Shown here: one piece after another, positions 54,318-64,000 of the stretch
How the letters are laid out: each line of letters starts with the position of its first letter
How positions within the stretch are numbered: position 1 is the first letter of the stretch
Source: Lysobacter sp.
GTDB lineage: Bacteria > Pseudomonadota > Gammaproteobacteria > Xanthomonadales > Xanthomonadaceae
Direction of reading: 5' to 3'
DNA length: 64,000 bases
Assembly (NCBI GenBank): GCA_011526085.1
Contig: WYBC01000021.1
Span: 1-64,000, forward strand
Notes under the pieces: generated by a model
The model's input: only the letters and a program-made list of their open reading frames with translations
Database searches by the model: none
What the model was told of the DNA's origin: nothing
Program-made: the position numbers and the translations under genes

Positions 54318-55757
54318 TCAGGCGCGGGCTTCCGCGGCGTCCGGCGCGATCACCGGATACGCCACCGGACCCTTGGCGGCCTGCCAGGTGCGGATCACAT
54401 TCACCGCCATGATCAGCATGCCGACCACCACCAGCGCGCCGCCGGCGAAGCGGCCGAGATAGTAGGGATAGGTCGCGGCGAGCGATTCGACGAAGCTGTA
54501 GGTCAGGGTGCCGTCGCTGTTGGTGGCGCGCCACATCAGGCCCTGCATCACGCCGGCGATCCACATCGAGGCGATGTAGAAGACGACGCCGATGGTGTGG
54601 GTCCAGAAGTGCGCGTCGATCAGCTTGACCGACCACATTTCCTTCTGGCCCAGCAGGCGCGGCAGCAGCGCGTAGATCGAACCGATCGAGATCATCGCCA
54701 CCCAGCCCAGCGCACCGGAATGCACGTGGCCGATGGTCCAGTCGGTGTAATGCGACAGCGAGTTGACCGTCTTGATCGACATCATCGGACCTTCGAAGGT
54801 CGACATGCCGTAGAAGCTCAGCGAGACGATCAGGAACTTGAGGATCGGGTCGGTCCGCAGCTTATGCCAGGCGCCCGAGAGGGTCATCATGCCGTTGATC
54901 ATGCCGCCCCACGACGGCGCCAGCAGGATCAGCGAGAACACCATGCCGAGGCTCTGCGCCCAGTCCGGCAGCGCGGTGTACTGCAGATGGTGCGGACCGG
55001 CCCACATGTAGATGGCGATCAGGGCCCAGAAGTGCACGATCGACAGGCGATACGAGTACACCGGGCGGCCGGTCTGCTTCGGAATGAAGTAGTACATCAT
55101 GCCGAGGAAGCCCGCGGTCAGGAAGAAACCCACCGCGTTGTGGCCGTACCACCACTGCACCATCGCGTCGACGGCGCCGCTGTAGATCGGGAAGGAGCTG
55201 GTAAGCGTGACCGGAATCGCGAGGCTGTTGACGATGTGCAGCAGGGCCACGGCGATGATGAAGGCGCCGTAGAACCAGTTCGCGACGTAGATGTGCTTGA
55301 CCTTGCGCTTGCCGATGGTGCCGAAGAACAGCACCGCATACGCCACCCAGACCACCGCGATCAGGATGTCGATCGGCCAGATCAGCTCGGCGTATTCCTT
55401 GCCTTGGGTCAGGCCCAGCGGCAGGGTCACGGCGGCCAGCACGATGACCAGCTGCCAGCCCCAGAACACGAACGCGGCCAGCTTGTCCGAGAGCAGCCGC
55501 ACGTGCGATGTGCGCTGGACCACGTACAGGCTGGTGGCGAACAGGGCGCTGCCGCCGAACGCGAAAATCACCGCGTTGGTGTGCAGCGGACGAAGCCGGC
55601 CGAAAGACAGCCAAGGCAGATCGAAATTGAGGGCAGGCCAGTACATCTGGGCAGCGATGAACAGGCCGACGAGCATGCCCACGATGCCCCAGACCACGGT
55701 CATCACCGAGAACTGGAGCACCACTTTGTCGTTGTAGGTTGACGTCGCGGTTTGCAT
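54318..55757 (-). CDS. ccoN: cbb3 cytochrome c oxidase subunit I, CcoN
   Basis: 479 residues, twelve membrane helices, catalytic haem-copper subunit. [15 protein letters not shown] holds a haem b ligand, [12 protein letters not shown] the CuB histidine with the cross-linked Tyr region, and [13 protein letters not shown] the distal helix ligands. First gene of the operon, preceded by a perfect FNR/Anr box. High-affinity oxidase for low oxygen. Confidence 0.98.
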   Translation of the reverse strand: MQTATSTYNDKVVLQFSVMTVVWGIVGMLVGLFIAAQMYWPALNFDLPWLSFGRLRPLHTNAVIFAFGGSALFATSLYVVQRTSHVRLLSDKLAAFVFWGWQLVIVLAAVTLPLGLTQGKEYAELIWPIDILIAVVWVAYAVLFFGTIGKRKVKHIYVANWFYGAFIIAVALLHIVNSLAIPVTLTSSFPIYSGAVDAMVQWWYGHNAVGFFLTAGFLGMMYYFIPKQTGRPVYSYRLSIVHFWALIAIYMWAGPHHLQYTALPDWAQSLGMVFSLILLAPSWGGMINGMMTLSGAWHKLRTDPILKFLIVSLSFYGMSTFEGPMMSIKTVNSLSHYTDWTIGHVHSGALGWVAMISIGSIYALLPRLLGQKEMWSVKLIDAHFWTHTIGVVFYIASMWIAGVMQGLMWRATNSDGTLTYSFVESLAATYPYYLGRFAGGALVVVGMLIMAVNVIRTWQAAKGPVAYPVIAPDAAEARA

Positions 55758-55808
55758 GGATGGACCTCCGGGTTGCGGTGCATCATAAGATTGCGTTAAG
55801 GCTGCGTT

Positions 55809-55822
55809 TTGATCCGGATCAA
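55809..55822 (-). promoter_or_regulatory. FNR/Anr box upstream of ccoN
   Basis: TTGATCCGGATCAA is a perfect match to the FNR/Anr consensus TTGAT-N4-ATCAA. It lies 52 bases before the ccoN ATG, a position suited to class II activation. It predicts induction of cbb3 oxidase at low oxygen by an Fnr/Anr/Clp-type regulator encoded elsewhere. Confidence 0.85.
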
Positions 55823-56164
55823 GCCCGGGCGGGATCCGCGCCAAATCAGTCTGCGGCCCGCGCCTCATCGGTCCCCATCACCCCCGATCGCCCCCGATCG
55901 GGCACCCATCGGGCACCGATCCGGTCCGCGATGCGGACGGAACCGGTGGACAGGATGGGCAGCCGTCATGCGGCCGAGCGGATGTCGGCGACGGGCTGCT
56001 GCCGACAATGGACCGCCACGGCGCGCGCCATGGGCATCGGGACCATCCGGGATGCGCTCCATGCATCGCTCCTGGGTCGAGGGAAGATGGCGGCCACCGA
56101 CAGCGACGACCATCGCATGAGCCTACGCCTGCACGACAGTCGAGGGAATGGGCCGCGGAAACGC
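55823..56164. other. Intergenic region without a convincing gene
   Basis: The stretch between the FNR box and the phhA terminator-like hairpin has only open frames with Arg/Pro/Ser-rich content that look like chance. Short repeats of GATCGGGCACC-type sequence occur around 55885-55925. No RNA gene or further operator was recognised. Confidence 0.5.
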
Positions 56165-56190
56165 ACGGGGCCCGCCTGAGCGGGCCCCGT
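56165..56190 (-). terminator. Terminator-like hairpin after phhA
   Basis: A perfect 11-bp stem ACGGGGCCCGC (56165-56175) and GCGGGCCCCGT (56180-56190), with a 4-base loop, 26 bases beyond the phhA stop. Strong fold but no U-tract. Confidence 0.55.
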
Positions 56191-56215
56191 GGCGGGCGGC
56201 GGACGGCCGGTTCGC

Positions 56216-57124
56216 TCAGACGTCGGCGTCGGTGGGCCAACCCTCGCCGGTGCCGCGATGGAAGACCGCGTCGTCGTCCAGCACGGTGCCGGCGGGGATC
56301 GATTCCGCCGCCGCCAGCTGCGCGTAGATCGGCGTGAAATCCGGCCGCGTGGCCTCCATCAGCTGGGCGTAGCTGTCGATGACGAAATAGGTCTTCTGGT
56401 AGCTGTCGATGCGATAGCGGGTGCGCATGATCCGCGCCAGATCGAAGCCGATGCGGTTCGGCACGGCGCTGTCGAGGCAGTGGATGCTCTCGCCCTTGGA
56501 ACTGAGGATGCCGGCGCCGTAGATGCGCAGGCCGCCGGCTTCGCGGATCAGGCCGAATTCGACCGTGTACCAGTACAGCCGGGTGAGGTTGACCAGCGCT
56601 TCCGGACCGATGGCGTGCGCCTTGACGCCTCCGCGGCCGTAGGCGGCCATGTAGTCGGCGAACAGCGGGTTCATCAGCAGCGGCACGTGGCCGAACAGGT
56701 CGTGGAACAGATCGGGCTCGGCCAGATAGTCCAACTGTTCGGGCTTGCGGATCCACCAGGTCACCGGGAAGCGGCGGTTGGCCAGGTGTTCGAAGAAATC
56801 CAGTTCGGGCAGCAGGCCCTCCACCGCGATGATCTCCCAGCCGGTGGCGGCGCGGAGGCTGCGGTTGAGGTCGTCGAATTTCGGGATCTCGCGCGCGGTC
56901 ATGCCCATCGCGGCCTGCATGCGCAGGAACTCCTCGCTCGCCCGGCCTTCGAGCAGCCGCTGCTGGCGCGCGAACAGGGTGGCCCAGACCTCGTGGTCGG
57001 TGGGGCTGTAGCCGCTCCACGGCTGCTCGACCACGGCGGTGGTGTAGACCGGGACATAGCCCTTGTCGGTCATCCGGTGCTCGACACGCTGCGGCGCGGC
57101 GGCCGGGTCCTGGAGAGAATTCAT
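56216..57124 (-). CDS. phhA: Phenylalanine 4-monooxygenase
   Basis: 302 residues, pterin- and iron-dependent hydroxylase that turns Phe into Tyr. Iron ligands are H141 and H146 in FHDLFGHVPLL and E189 in YWYTVEFGL. WSGYSPTDHEVWATL and the end region DFTPIY are typical of bacterial PAH. No pterin dehydratase (phhB) is adjacent. The ATG at 57124 has GAAGGGTC upstream; a longer frame to 57220 is disfavoured. Divergent from an Lrp-type regulator. Confidence 0.97.
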   Translation of the reverse strand: MNSLQDPAAAPQRVEHRMTDKGYVPVYTTAVVEQPWSGYSPTDHEVWATLFARQQRLLEGRASEEFLRMQAAMGMTAREIPKFDDLNRSLRAATGWEIIAVEGLLPELDFFEHLANRRFPVTWWIRKPEQLDYLAEPDLFHDLFGHVPLLMNPLFADYMAAYGRGGVKAHAIGPEALVNLTRLYWYTVEFGLIREAGGLRIYGAGILSSKGESIHCLDSAVPNRIGFDLARIMRTRYRIDSYQKTYFVIDSYAQLMEATRPDFTPIYAQLAAAESIPAGTVLDDDAVFHRGTGEGWPTDADV

Positions 57125-57214
57125 CGATGACCCTTCCTGCCCTTGGGCGATCCGGTCACTGTAAGCGCTCGGCCGCGCAATAAGCTTGCTTCGTTGCAGA
57201 TCAGGTCGGATTTC

Positions 57215-57231
57215 GCGCAATAATCGTGCGC
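57215..57231. promoter_or_regulatory. Palindromic operator candidate between phhA and lrp
   Basis: GCGCA-ATAATCG-TGCGC is a 17-bp palindrome with 5-bp arms, 24 bases before the regulator start and 91 bases before phhA. GCGCAATAA occurs again near 57176. Size and symmetry suit an Lrp/AsnC dimer site that could control both divergent genes. Confidence 0.5.
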
Positions 57232-57255
57232 ATATCAGTCTTACAGGACAACGCT

Positions 57256-57729
57256 ATGCCAGCCGCCGAACTCGATCGCACCGATCTGCTGTTGCTGGCC
57301 GAACTGCAGCGCGGCGGGCGCCAGACCAACGCCGAGCTGGCGGAACGGGTGCATCTGTCGCCCTCGGCCTGCCTGCGTCGGGTCCAGCGGCTGGAACGCG
57401 AAGGGGTGATCGCCGGTTACCGGGCCGAAGTCGATCCCGAGCGGCTCGGTCTGGGCCTGCAGGCCTTCGTCCGGGTGCAGTTGTCGCGCCACGATGCCGA
57501 GGCGGTGGCCGCGTTCGCCGGGTTCGTCAACGACTGGGAGGAGGTGGTGGCCTGCCACGCGCTCACCGGCGACATGGACTATCTGCTGCACGTGGTGGTG
57601 CAGGACCTCGAGCATTTCTCGCGCTTCCTGCTCGACCGGCTGTTGAATCAGGCCGGCGTCGCCGACGTGAATTCGAGTTTCGTGCTGCGGACGGTGAAGG
57701 CGTTCCGGGGATTGCCGCTGGGGCGGTGA
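57256..57729 (+). CDS. Lrp/AsnC-family transcriptional regulator
   Basis: 157 residues. N-terminal helix-turn-helix (LDRTDLLLLAELQRGGRQTN, AELAERVHLSPSACLRRVQRLE) and C-terminal ligand-binding RAM domain (GDMDYLLHVVVQD). The ATG at 57256 has AGGA upstream; a GTG at 57226 is possible. Transcribed away from phhA, it is a likely amino-acid-responsive regulator of phenylalanine hydroxylation. Confidence 0.94.
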   Translation: MPAAELDRTDLLLLAELQRGGRQTNAELAERVHLSPSACLRRVQRLEREGVIAGYRAEVDPERLGLGLQAFVRVQLSRHDAEAVAAFAGFVNDWEEVVACHALTGDMDYLLHVVVQDLEHFSRFLLDRLLNQAGVADVNSSFVLRTVKAFRGLPLGR

Positions 57730-57860
57730 GCGGGCGGCGGTCGCCGCGCACCCGCGGTTGTCATCCCGAACGCAGCGCGGGACCTGCTTCCTGCGGACAC
57801 GGCGCGCGCCCATGCCCCGAACCATCCTCCGGTCGACCGCGATCGCCCGCAGCAGGAAAG

Positions 57861-57887
57861 CGTCGCGGCTTCCGCCGCTCCCACAGG
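57861..57887. repeat. Single REP-like half element
   Basis: CGTCGCGGCTTCCGCCGCTC... followed by CCACAGG matches one arm of the GGGAGCGACG family. I do not see the inverted partner within 200 bases, so it is a solo REP. It lies between lrp and the convergent ankyrin gene; the rest of that gap shows nothing else. Confidence 0.55.
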
Positions 57888-57925
57888 GCTGACGGAAGCC
57901 GGGATCGGCACCCGGCCGACGCGGC

Positions 57926-60900
57926 TCAGGTGTCGCGATCCTTCAGGAACCGCGCCATCGACACGCCACCGGACAGCGGTGCGAATTCCGCGGCGACATC
58001 CACGAACCCGCGCATCACCGCGATCTCGCGCGGCGTGCGGTTGAGCATGTCGCGGCCCTGCGGATCGGCGCCGTCGCGCAGCAACTGCTGGGTGACGCGC
58101 AGCAGGCCGTGCAGCGCGGCGAGATGCAGCGGGCCGAAGCCGCGCGGATCGCGCACCTGCAGGGTCGCGCTTTCGTCGAGCAGCCGCGCCATGCCCGCAA
58201 GCACCACGTCCTCGTCGCAGGCGGTGCCGGGCTCGGCGCGCGCACCGAGCAACAACAACAACGGGGTGACGCCGCCCGCGGCCTGCACGTCGGGGTCGGC
58301 ACCGGCCAGCAGCAGCGCATCGAGCAGCGCCACCAGCCGGCGACGATCGCGGGTGGTGAAACCGTACAGCGCCGCGCAGTGCAGCGGCGTGAGCCCCTGC
58401 GCATCGGCGGCATTGATGTTGGCGCCGGCGGCGAGCAGCCGGGTGCAGACATCGGGCAATCCGAGCGCGGCGGCGAGCATCAGCACGGTGACGTCGCCGG
58501 GCAGGCGCTGTTCGAGCGTGGCGCCGGCGGCGAGCAGGCGGTCGACGATCTCGACCTGGCGCATGCTGACCGCCGCCGACAGCGGCGTGGCGCCGGTGCG
58601 CGCGGCGAGTTTCGGATCGCCGCCGCGGGCGAGCAGCAGTTCGACCACCGCGCGATGACCGCCGCCGGCCGCGCGCAGCAGCGCGGTGCAGCCCTGCGCA
58701 TCGACGGTGTCGATCGGCATGCCCAGATCGAGCAGGCGACGCACCGCGTCGGCATCGCCCAGCACCGCTGCGGCCGGCAGGTCCGCGGGCCGCAGCGCGC
58801 GACCCGGCAGCGGCCAGTGCCGCCAGTCCAGCCAGTCGGCGAGGTCGCGACGGCCGCTCGACAGGGCGACGCCCAGCGGCGTCTGGCCGTCGGCGGCACG
58901 CACGTTCGGCGACGCGCCGTGGAGGATGAGCTGCTTGAGGATCGGCTCGCGGCGCAGCGCGGCGGCGAGATGCAGCGCGGTCATGCCGTGCTGGTCGCGG
59001 GCGTCGAGCGCGACACCGGTGGCGATGAGACGGGCGATCGCCTGGGTCCAGCCCAGCCGCACCGCCAGGGTCAGCGGCGGATCGCCCGCCGGCGTCGGCG
59101 CGAACGGATCGGCACCGCGGTCGAGCAGATCGAGCGCGAGCTTTTCGAGTCCGCGATCGGCGCGATCGGCGGCGACGCAGGCGGCGAGGAAGCGCGACAG
59201 CCCGCCGGCGCCGGCCGGGGACACGCCGCGACGCAGCAGCGCCTGCACCGCGGCGGCGGCCGCCGGCCCCTGCGCCAGCCACGCGAACATCGGGGTGTCG
59301 CCGGCGGCGTCGCGGGTCTCCGCATCCGCGCCGTGCGCAAGCAACCAGTCGATCCGCGCCGGTTCCGCCGGCGAACCGCCGTCGTGCAGCAGTGCGCCGA
59401 GTTCGGACGGCGCGACCAATGGCAGCCAGCGCGCGCAGTCGTCGGCATGGCCCTCGTACAGCGCGTCGCGCAGCAGCGCGATCGGCGCGCGGTCGGGCAC
59501 CGGTGCGTCGGCGTCGGCATCCGCACCGACACTGGCCGGCAACAGGTAATCGGGATCGATCGCCGACACCAGCGCCCAGCGTCCGGCGGCCGCGGCATGA
59601 TCGATCGCGCGTCTGCCGTCGGCGTCGGCCTGCGCCGGATCGAGCCCGAGGTCGAGCAGCGCGCGGATCAGCGCCGGCGACGGCGCGTCCGCAAGGCAGG
59701 CCAGGATCAGCGCGTGGCGGCCGTGGGCATCGCTGGCGCGCACGTCGGGACGCGCGGCGAGCAGCGCCTGCAGCGCCGGCAGGCGGCCGCCGCGGGCGGC
59801 GTCGAGGAAGGGCGTGCGCTGTTCGCCGTCGCGGGCGTGGATGTCGGCCCCTGCGCCGAGCAGCATGCCGATGATCTCGGCGTGTCCGGCGAACGCGGCC
59901 TCGTGCAGCGCGCTGCGGCCGCGCGGGTCGCGGGCATCGGCCTTGGCGCGATGCTTGAGCAGCAGCTGCACGCCGGCCGGATCGTCTTCGTCGCCGCCGG
60001 CCGCCGCATGCAGGGCCGGCAGCGCGCCGGGCAGATCGGCCCTGGCGCCGCGTTCGAGCAGGAAGCGCGCCAGCCGCCAGTTGCCGGCGGTGCAGGCCAG
60101 CGCCAGCGGCGTGGCGTGATCGCGGTTGAGCGGATCGATCTCGGCGCCGGAATCGCGCAGCAGCGCGGCCACGCCGGGGTCGGAACTGCGCGCCGCATGG
60201 TGCAGCGGCGTGTTGCCTTCGCTGTCGGCGATGCGCGGATCGGCGCCGTTGGTCAGCAGCGTCATCACCGCTTCCGGCCGGCCGTGCCAGCTGTCGCGAG
60301 TGGCGGCGATCAGCGGGGTCATGCCGGCATGCATCGCGTTGAGATCGATGCCGTGGGCGATCAGCGTGCGCAACAGGCGCAGATCGGGCAGCACCGCGGC
60401 CAGCATCGGCAGCGTGCGCTGGTCGCGGGCGTCGGCCGGCGGCAGCGCGTGCGGATTGGCGCCGGCATCGAGCAGCGACAGCGCGCGCTCGACCCGGCCG
60501 TGGCGCGCGGCGTCGTACAGCGCGTTGTCGAGATCGGCGCCGGCCAGTACCGAGACATCGGCGGCGATGGCGGCATCGGCGTCTTCCTCATCCAGCGCCG
60601 CCTGCAGCAGCGCGTCCGCACTCACCGGCGACGGCGACGGCAGGCGCAGCAGCAGGCGATGCGCCAGCGGCCACGCCAGCGCGCAGCCGGCGGCGAGCAG
60701 TCCGCGCGCGGTCGCCGGCATCAGATCCGGCCAGGCCAGCAACAGCGTGCCGGCCAGCGGCGACGCCAGCAGCGCCGCGGCGCCGAGGCCGTGCCAGTCG
60801 CGGGTGTCGGTGTCGATCAGCGCGCGCCAGTGCTCGCGCAGGGTGCCGCCCTCGCCTTCCAGCCAGCGCCACAGCGGCCAGGTCCGCCACAGGCCGATCA

Positions 60901-61258
60901 GCGCGCCGCCGGCCACCGCGCTGACCGCCACCGCGGCGCCGAGCGTGCCGCCCTGCAGCAGCGCCGACAGCGGCCAGGCGATCAGCGCGAAGAACGGCAG
61001 CAGCGCGAACGCCCACAGCAGGGCCAGAGCACCGGCATCGCGCAGGGCGTCGCGCGGAACGAAGCGGCCGCCGCGCATCGCCAACGCGAACGCCGGCTGG
61101 GCGAGCAGGCCCGCGCATCCGGCGAGGAGCGCGCCACCCATGCCGCCGACGAGCGCGCCACCGGCACCGGCGGCCGCCGTGAGCAGGACGCCCGCGGCCA
61201 GCGGCGGCGCCGACAGCCGGGTGCGGGGGGCGGTGTTGAGAATGGCGTCCTCAGCCAT
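57926..61258 (-). CDS. Giant membrane-anchored ankyrin-repeat protein
   Basis: 1110 residues. The first 200 residues contain about five or six membrane helices. From about residue 240 to the end there are many ankyrin repeats with the usual G-x-TPLHxAA pattern ([49 protein letters not shown]). It carries no catalytic motif that I can see. It probably displays a protein-binding solenoid from the inner membrane; which side it faces is unknown. It overlaps the YcgL gene by 8 bases. Confidence 0.88.
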   Translation of the reverse strand: MAEDAILNTAPRTRLSAPPLAAGVLLTAAAGAGGALVGGMGGALLAGCAGLLAQPAFALAMRGGRFVPRDALRDAGALALLWAFALLPFFALIAWPLSALLQGGTLGAAVAVSAVAGGALIGLWRTWPLWRWLEGEGGTLREHWRALIDTDTRDWHGLGAAALLASPLAGTLLLAWPDLMPATARGLLAAGCALAWPLAHRLLLRLPSPSPVSADALLQAALDEEDADAAIAADVSVLAGADLDNALYDAARHGRVERALSLLDAGANPHALPPADARDQRTLPMLAAVLPDLRLLRTLIAHGIDLNAMHAGMTPLIAATRDSWHGRPEAVMTLLTNGADPRIADSEGNTPLHHAARSSDPGVAALLRDSGAEIDPLNRDHATPLALACTAGNWRLARFLLERGARADLPGALPALHAAAGGDEDDPAGVQLLLKHRAKADARDPRGRSALHEAAFAGHAEIIGMLLGAGADIHARDGEQRTPFLDAARGGRLPALQALLAARPDVRASDAHGRHALILACLADAPSPALIRALLDLGLDPAQADADGRRAIDHAAAAGRWALVSAIDPDYLLPASVGADADADAPVPDRAPIALLRDALYEGHADDCARWLPLVAPSELGALLHDGGSPAEPARIDWLLAHGADAETRDAAGDTPMFAWLAQGPAAAAAVQALLRRGVSPAGAGGLSRFLAACVAADRADRGLEKLALDLLDRGADPFAPTPAGDPPLTLAVRLGWTQAIARLIATGVALDARDQHGMTALHLAAALRREPILKQLILHGASPNVRAADGQTPLGVALSSGRRDLADWLDWRHWPLPGRALRPADLPAAAVLGDADAVRRLLDLGMPIDTVDAQGCTALLRAAGGGHRAVVELLLARGGDPKLAARTGATPLSAAVSMRQVEIVDRLLAAGATLEQRLPGDVTVLMLAAALGLPDVCTRLLAAGANINAADAQGLTPLHCAALYGFTTRDRRRLVALLDALLLAGADPDVQAAGGVTPLLLLLGARAEPGTACDEDVVLAGMARLLDESATLQVRDPRGFGPLHLAALHGLLRVTQQLLRDGADPQGRDMLNRTPREIAVMRGFVDVAAEFAPLSGGVSMARFLKDRDT

Positions 61259-61520
61259 CCGTGCCCCAGTCCTCGGTCATCGGATCGGCCATGGTCGGCG
61301 GGAACTGCACGTGGAAACCGCGGGCGGCGAGATTGGCGCGGACCACGGCGGGGTCCTGGCGCGCGAGCCTGCGCTCCGGCGTCAACGCGACTTCGAGGAC
61401 GAACTGCAGCGCGCCCAGCTGGGCGCGCAGGGGCTCGGGCAGACGCGCGAAATCGTCGCGCGCCGCGAGATAGACGTAAGTGTCGGCCTTCCGTTGGCTC
61501 TTGTAGACGTAGGCTTGCAT
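61251..61520 (-). CDS. YcgL-domain protein
   Basis: 89 residues. [19 protein letters not shown] and [16 protein letters not shown] with [13 protein letters not shown] are the YcgL (DUF709) signature. Small cytoplasmic protein of unknown role. The start at 61520 is the family start; the longer frame from 61607 adds unrelated residues. Its 3' end overlaps the ankyrin start, so the two are translationally coupled. Confidence 0.92.
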   Translation of the reverse strand: MQAYVYKSQRKADTYVYLAARDDFARLPEPLRAQLGALQFVLEVALTPERRLARQDPAVVRANLAARGFHVQFPPTMADPMTEDWGTDG

Positions 61521-61606
61521 GGCCGGAACGGGTCGATGCCTGGAAATGGTGCGGAGGAAAAGCGGCGTCGTCCCCGCCTTGCGGCGGGACCGGGACCTCG
61601 GCGCCA

Positions 61607-61634
61607 CAGGCCCGATCGAACCGGATCGGGCCTG
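61607..61634. repeat. Strong hairpin in a divergent intergenic region
   Basis: CAGGCCCGATC (61607-61617) and GATCGGGCCTG (61624-61634) form a perfect 11-bp stem with a 6-base loop. It sits 87 bases before the YcgL start and 264 bases before the DPP-type peptidase, in a 377-base gap where no other gene is seen. It may be a leader structure, an operator or the end of a small RNA. Confidence 0.45.
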
Positions 61635-61897
61635 CCCCTGTCAGATCAAGCACTTGTGGGCCTGACCTGCGGCGGATGCATCCAAGTATCGCCCAACTGC
61701 CGGATATCGTGGAGATTCCGGGCGAATTGTGCGGCAAAGCACGGTTTGGGGCTAGAGCGTTCCGCGCCCGCTCGTCGGCCGCCCGCGCCGGCCTCTGCGC
61801 AGACGCGCACGGGCGCAGGCGCACCCGTGACCATCGGCCCGCTGCCGCGCGCGAAGGCCCGAAGTAAGCTGCCCGATTCCGTCCGCCGGCGCCCGCC

Positions 61898-64000
61898 ATG
61901 ACCTCCCGATTCCGCGCTCCGCCCGTTCTGTCCGCCTTCGCCGCCGCACTCCTGTCGATGGCGGGCCACGCCGCCGCGCAGCCCGCCGAGGCGCTGACCA
62001 TGGACCGGATCATGGCCGACCCGGACTGGATCGGCCCGGCGGTCGATCAGGCCTGGTGGTCGTGGGACGGCAAGACCGCGATCTACAGCCGCAAGCGCGA
62101 AGGCGCGACCGTGCGCGACCTGTGGACGGTGCCGGTGGCCGGCGGCGCACCGGTGCGCACCGGCGACGCCGCGCGCGCCGCCCTGGATGCCGCGCGACCG
62201 GTGTTCGACACGACCCGCACGCGCATGGCGTTCGTACGCAACGGCGATGTCTTCATCCGCGACCTGCGCAGCGGCGCGCTCACCCAGCTCACCCGCACCG
62301 AAGCGCAGGAATCGCGGCCGCAGTGGAGCCGCGACGGCGGCCTGGTCTGGCGCGCGGGCAACGAATGGTCGCGCTGGACCGCCGCCACCGGCGTCCTGCA
62401 GGCGGCGAACGTGCAGGCCGCGGACGATCCGGCCAAGCCGCCGGCCGCGGACGATCTTCGCGATCGCCAGCTGCGCCTGATCGAAACGCTCCGGACCGAT
62501 CGCGAACGCCGCGAGGCCGCGCGCGAACAGGAACTGGCCTGGCGCCGCGCCGATCCGAGCCGCGCGCCGGCGCCCGTGTATCTCGGCAAGAACGTCGAGA
62601 TCGGCGACAGCGCGCTGTCGCCCGACGGGCGCTGGTTGCTGGTGGTCGCCTCCGCCAAGGGCGCCGATGGCGGCCAGGCCGGCAAGATGCCGAAGTACGT
62701 CACCGAGTCCGGTTACGAGGAATTCGAGGAAGTCCGCACCCGGGTCGGCCGCAACGCGCCGGTCGCGCATGTGCTGTGGCTGGTCGACATCGCCGCGGCG
62801 AAGGCGACCGAGCTGACATTCGACGCGCTGCCGGGCATCGCCGTCGATCCGCTCGCCGACCTGCGCCGGGCGGCGAAGCAGGAGCCGTTGAAAGGCAACC
62901 GCGCGGTGCGCATCGAAACCGACGGCGACGGCAGCGGCCCGGCGATCCACTGGAGCGACGACGGCCGCAACGTCGCGGTGCTGGTGCGCGCGATCGACAA
63001 CAAGGATCGCTGGATCGCCAGCGTCGATCTCGCGAACGCCAGGCTGCAACCGCGGCACCGGCTCACCGATCCGGCATGGATCAACTGGAACTTCAACGAT
63101 TTCGGCTGGCTGCGCGACGGCCGCACGCTGTGGTACCTGTCGGAGGAAAGCGGCTGGTCGCACCTGTACGCCCACGACGGCAACAAGGCGCGCGCGCTCA
63201 CGTCCGGAAAGTGGGAGGCCTCGTCGCCGGTGCTGTCCGCCGACGGCAGCCGCTTCCGCTTCGTCTGCAACCGCGCCTCGCCGGGCGATTACGAAGTCTG
63301 CGAGGTGCCCGTGGCCGGCGGCGCGGTGCGCGAACTGACCGCGCTGGACGGGGTCGAGGATTTCGTCGCCTCGCCGGACGACACGACGCTGCTGGTGCGG
63401 CATTCCGACAGCTATCTGCCGCCGCAGCTGGCGGTGGTCGACGCCGCGGGCGGCGAGGCGCGCACGCTCACCGACACCCGCAGCGACGCGTTCAAGGCGA
63501 TGGCGTGGCTGGAACCGGAGTACGTCGACGTCCCTTCGAAGCATGGCGCCGGCACGATCCGCGGCAAGTACTACGGCCCGAAGACGCCCGAACCCGGCAA
63601 GCGCTATCCGATCGTGATGTTCGTGCACGGCGCCGGTTATCTGCAGAACGTCAGCGACCGCTATCCGAACTATTTCCGCGAACAGATGTTCCACAACCTG
63701 CTGGTGCAGCAGGGCTACATCGTGCTGGATCTCGACTACCGCGCGTCCGAAGGCTACGGCCGCGACTGGCGCACCGCGATCTACCGGCACATGGGCGAAC
63801 CGGAGCTGCAGGACTATCTCGACGGCCTCGACTGGCTGGTCGACACGAAACGGGGCGACCGCGATCGCGCCGGCATCTACGGCGGCAGCTACGGCGGTTT
63901 CATGACCTTCATCGCGCTGTTCAAGCGTCCGGGCGTGTTCAAGGCCGGCGCCGCGCTGCGCCCGGTCGCCGACTGGTCGCAGTACAACCACGAGTACACC
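61898..64000 (+). CDS. S9 family dipeptidyl-peptidase-type serine peptidase (partial, 3' end outside)
   Basis: 701 codons to the window edge with no stop. A signal peptide (LSAFAAALLSMAGHAAA) predicts a periplasmic or secreted enzyme. A beta-propeller with TolB/WD-like strands follows (YSRKREGATVRDLWTVPVAG), then the hydrolase domain with MFVHGAGYLQN and nucleophile S664 in GIYGGSYGGFMT. Like DPP IV/acylaminoacyl-peptidase types of S9B/S9C. The missing part should hold the catalytic Asp and His. It is only distantly related to the S9A enzyme at 23.4-25.6 kb. Confidence 0.93.
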   Translation, partial: MTSRFRAPPVLSAFAAALLSMAGHAAAQPAEALTMDRIMADPDWIGPAVDQAWWSWDGKTAIYSRKREGATVRDLWTVPVAGGAPVRTGDAARAALDAARPVFDTTRTRMAFVRNGDVFIRDLRSGALTQLTRTEAQESRPQWSRDGGLVWRAGNEWSRWTAATGVLQAANVQAADDPAKPPAADDLRDRQLRLIETLRTDRERREAAREQELAWRRADPSRAPAPVYLGKNVEIGDSALSPDGRWLLVVASAKGADGGQAGKMPKYVTESGYEEFEEVRTRVGRNAPVAHVLWLVDIAAAKATELTFDALPGIAVDPLADLRRAAKQEPLKGNRAVRIETDGDGSGPAIHWSDDGRNVAVLVRAIDNKDRWIASVDLANARLQPRHRLTDPAWINWNFNDFGWLRDGRTLWYLSEESGWSHLYAHDGNKARALTSGKWEASSPVLSADGSRFRFVCNRASPGDYEVCEVPVAGGAVRELTALDGVEDFVASPDDTTLLVRHSDSYLPPQLAVVDAAGGEARTLTDTRSDAFKAMAWLEPEYVDVPSKHGAGTIRGKYYGPKTPEPGKRYPIVMFVHGAGYLQNVSDRYPNYFREQMFHNLLVQQGYIVLDLDYRASEGYGRDWRTAIYRHMGEPELQDYLDGLDWLVDTKRGDRDRAGIYGGSYGGFMTFIALFKRPGVFKAGAALRPVADWSQYNHEYT

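Noticed and set aside
55739..56179. Possible 146-residue gene between ccoN and phhA
   Set aside because: Arg/Ser/Pro-rich chance composition, overlap with the ccoN start and FNR box, and no ribosome-binding site.
58109..61867. 1252-codon open frame on the plus strand opposite the ankyrin gene
   Set aside because: The minus frame encodes unmistakable ankyrin repeats and a membrane domain; the plus frame is repetitive Gln/Arg/Gly sequence without a start context.

Overview
The window is GC-rich, densely packed chromosomal DNA from a gammaproteobacterium of the Lysobacteraceae (Xanthomonadaceae), probably Lysobacter-like. The support is an AlgC with an N-terminal membrane domain, proteins carrying the XVIPCD type IV secretion signal of this family, the lptM-dapF-DUF484-xerC-hslV-hslU and tyrS/M23 peptidase/anmK orders, and abundant REP-like palindromes built on GGGAGCGACGnnAGTCGCGAC. 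No rRNA, tRNA, CRISPR array, prophage or intact insertion sequence was seen. Starts were chosen by eye from ribosome-binding sites, overlaps and family length.

Region by region: (1) 0.4-5.2 kb: small VOC (glyoxalase-fold), YCII/DGPF and DUF1428 proteins ending in an ECF sigma factor with a long C-terminal extension. This is an ECF42-type module, with a TGTCGA-N17-CGTC promoter-like site in front of the second YCII gene. (2) 5.5-12.1 kb: thermostable-hemolysin-family protein, AMP-dependent ligase, haem-oxygenase-fold diiron oxidase-like protein and SDR, all with 4-base stop/start overlaps, followed by a TPR protein and a two-component system. It looks like a fatty-acid-derived metabolite or lipid-modification pathway of unknown product. 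(3) 12.3-17.3 kb: ubiE, DUF2269, an SDR/DoxX-like fusion and a lone GspE/PilB-type ATPase. (4) 17.4-23.4 kb: hslU, hslV, xerC, DUF484, dapF and lptM, with a palindromic insertion-like event at the start of hslU.

(5) 23.4-31.2 kb: a secreted S9 oligopeptidase, then an accessory island with two paralogous HExxH-containing and one further putative XVIPCD effector. A small protein overlaps the first effector and a lipoprotein lies beside the third; both are immunity candidates. (6) 31.2-45.6 kb: housekeeping genes tyrS, M23 endopeptidase, anmK, ampG, xthA, pyrE, algC, dut, recQ and an RluA-family synthase. (7) 45.7-55.8 kb: the complete cbb3 oxidase block ccoNOQP, ccoGHIS plus TauE/SafE, with a perfect FNR/Anr box before ccoN. 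(8) 56.2-64 kb: phhA divergent from an Lrp regulator, a giant membrane-anchored ankyrin protein, a YcgL protein and a DPP-type S9 peptidase cut by the window end.

The best candidates for undescribed biology are the four-gene hemolysin-family/ligase/diiron oxidase/SDR pathway, the HExxH effector pair with its immunity candidates, the palindrome insertion at hslU, and the population of inverted-pair REP elements, two of which share a spacer despite having unrelated arms.
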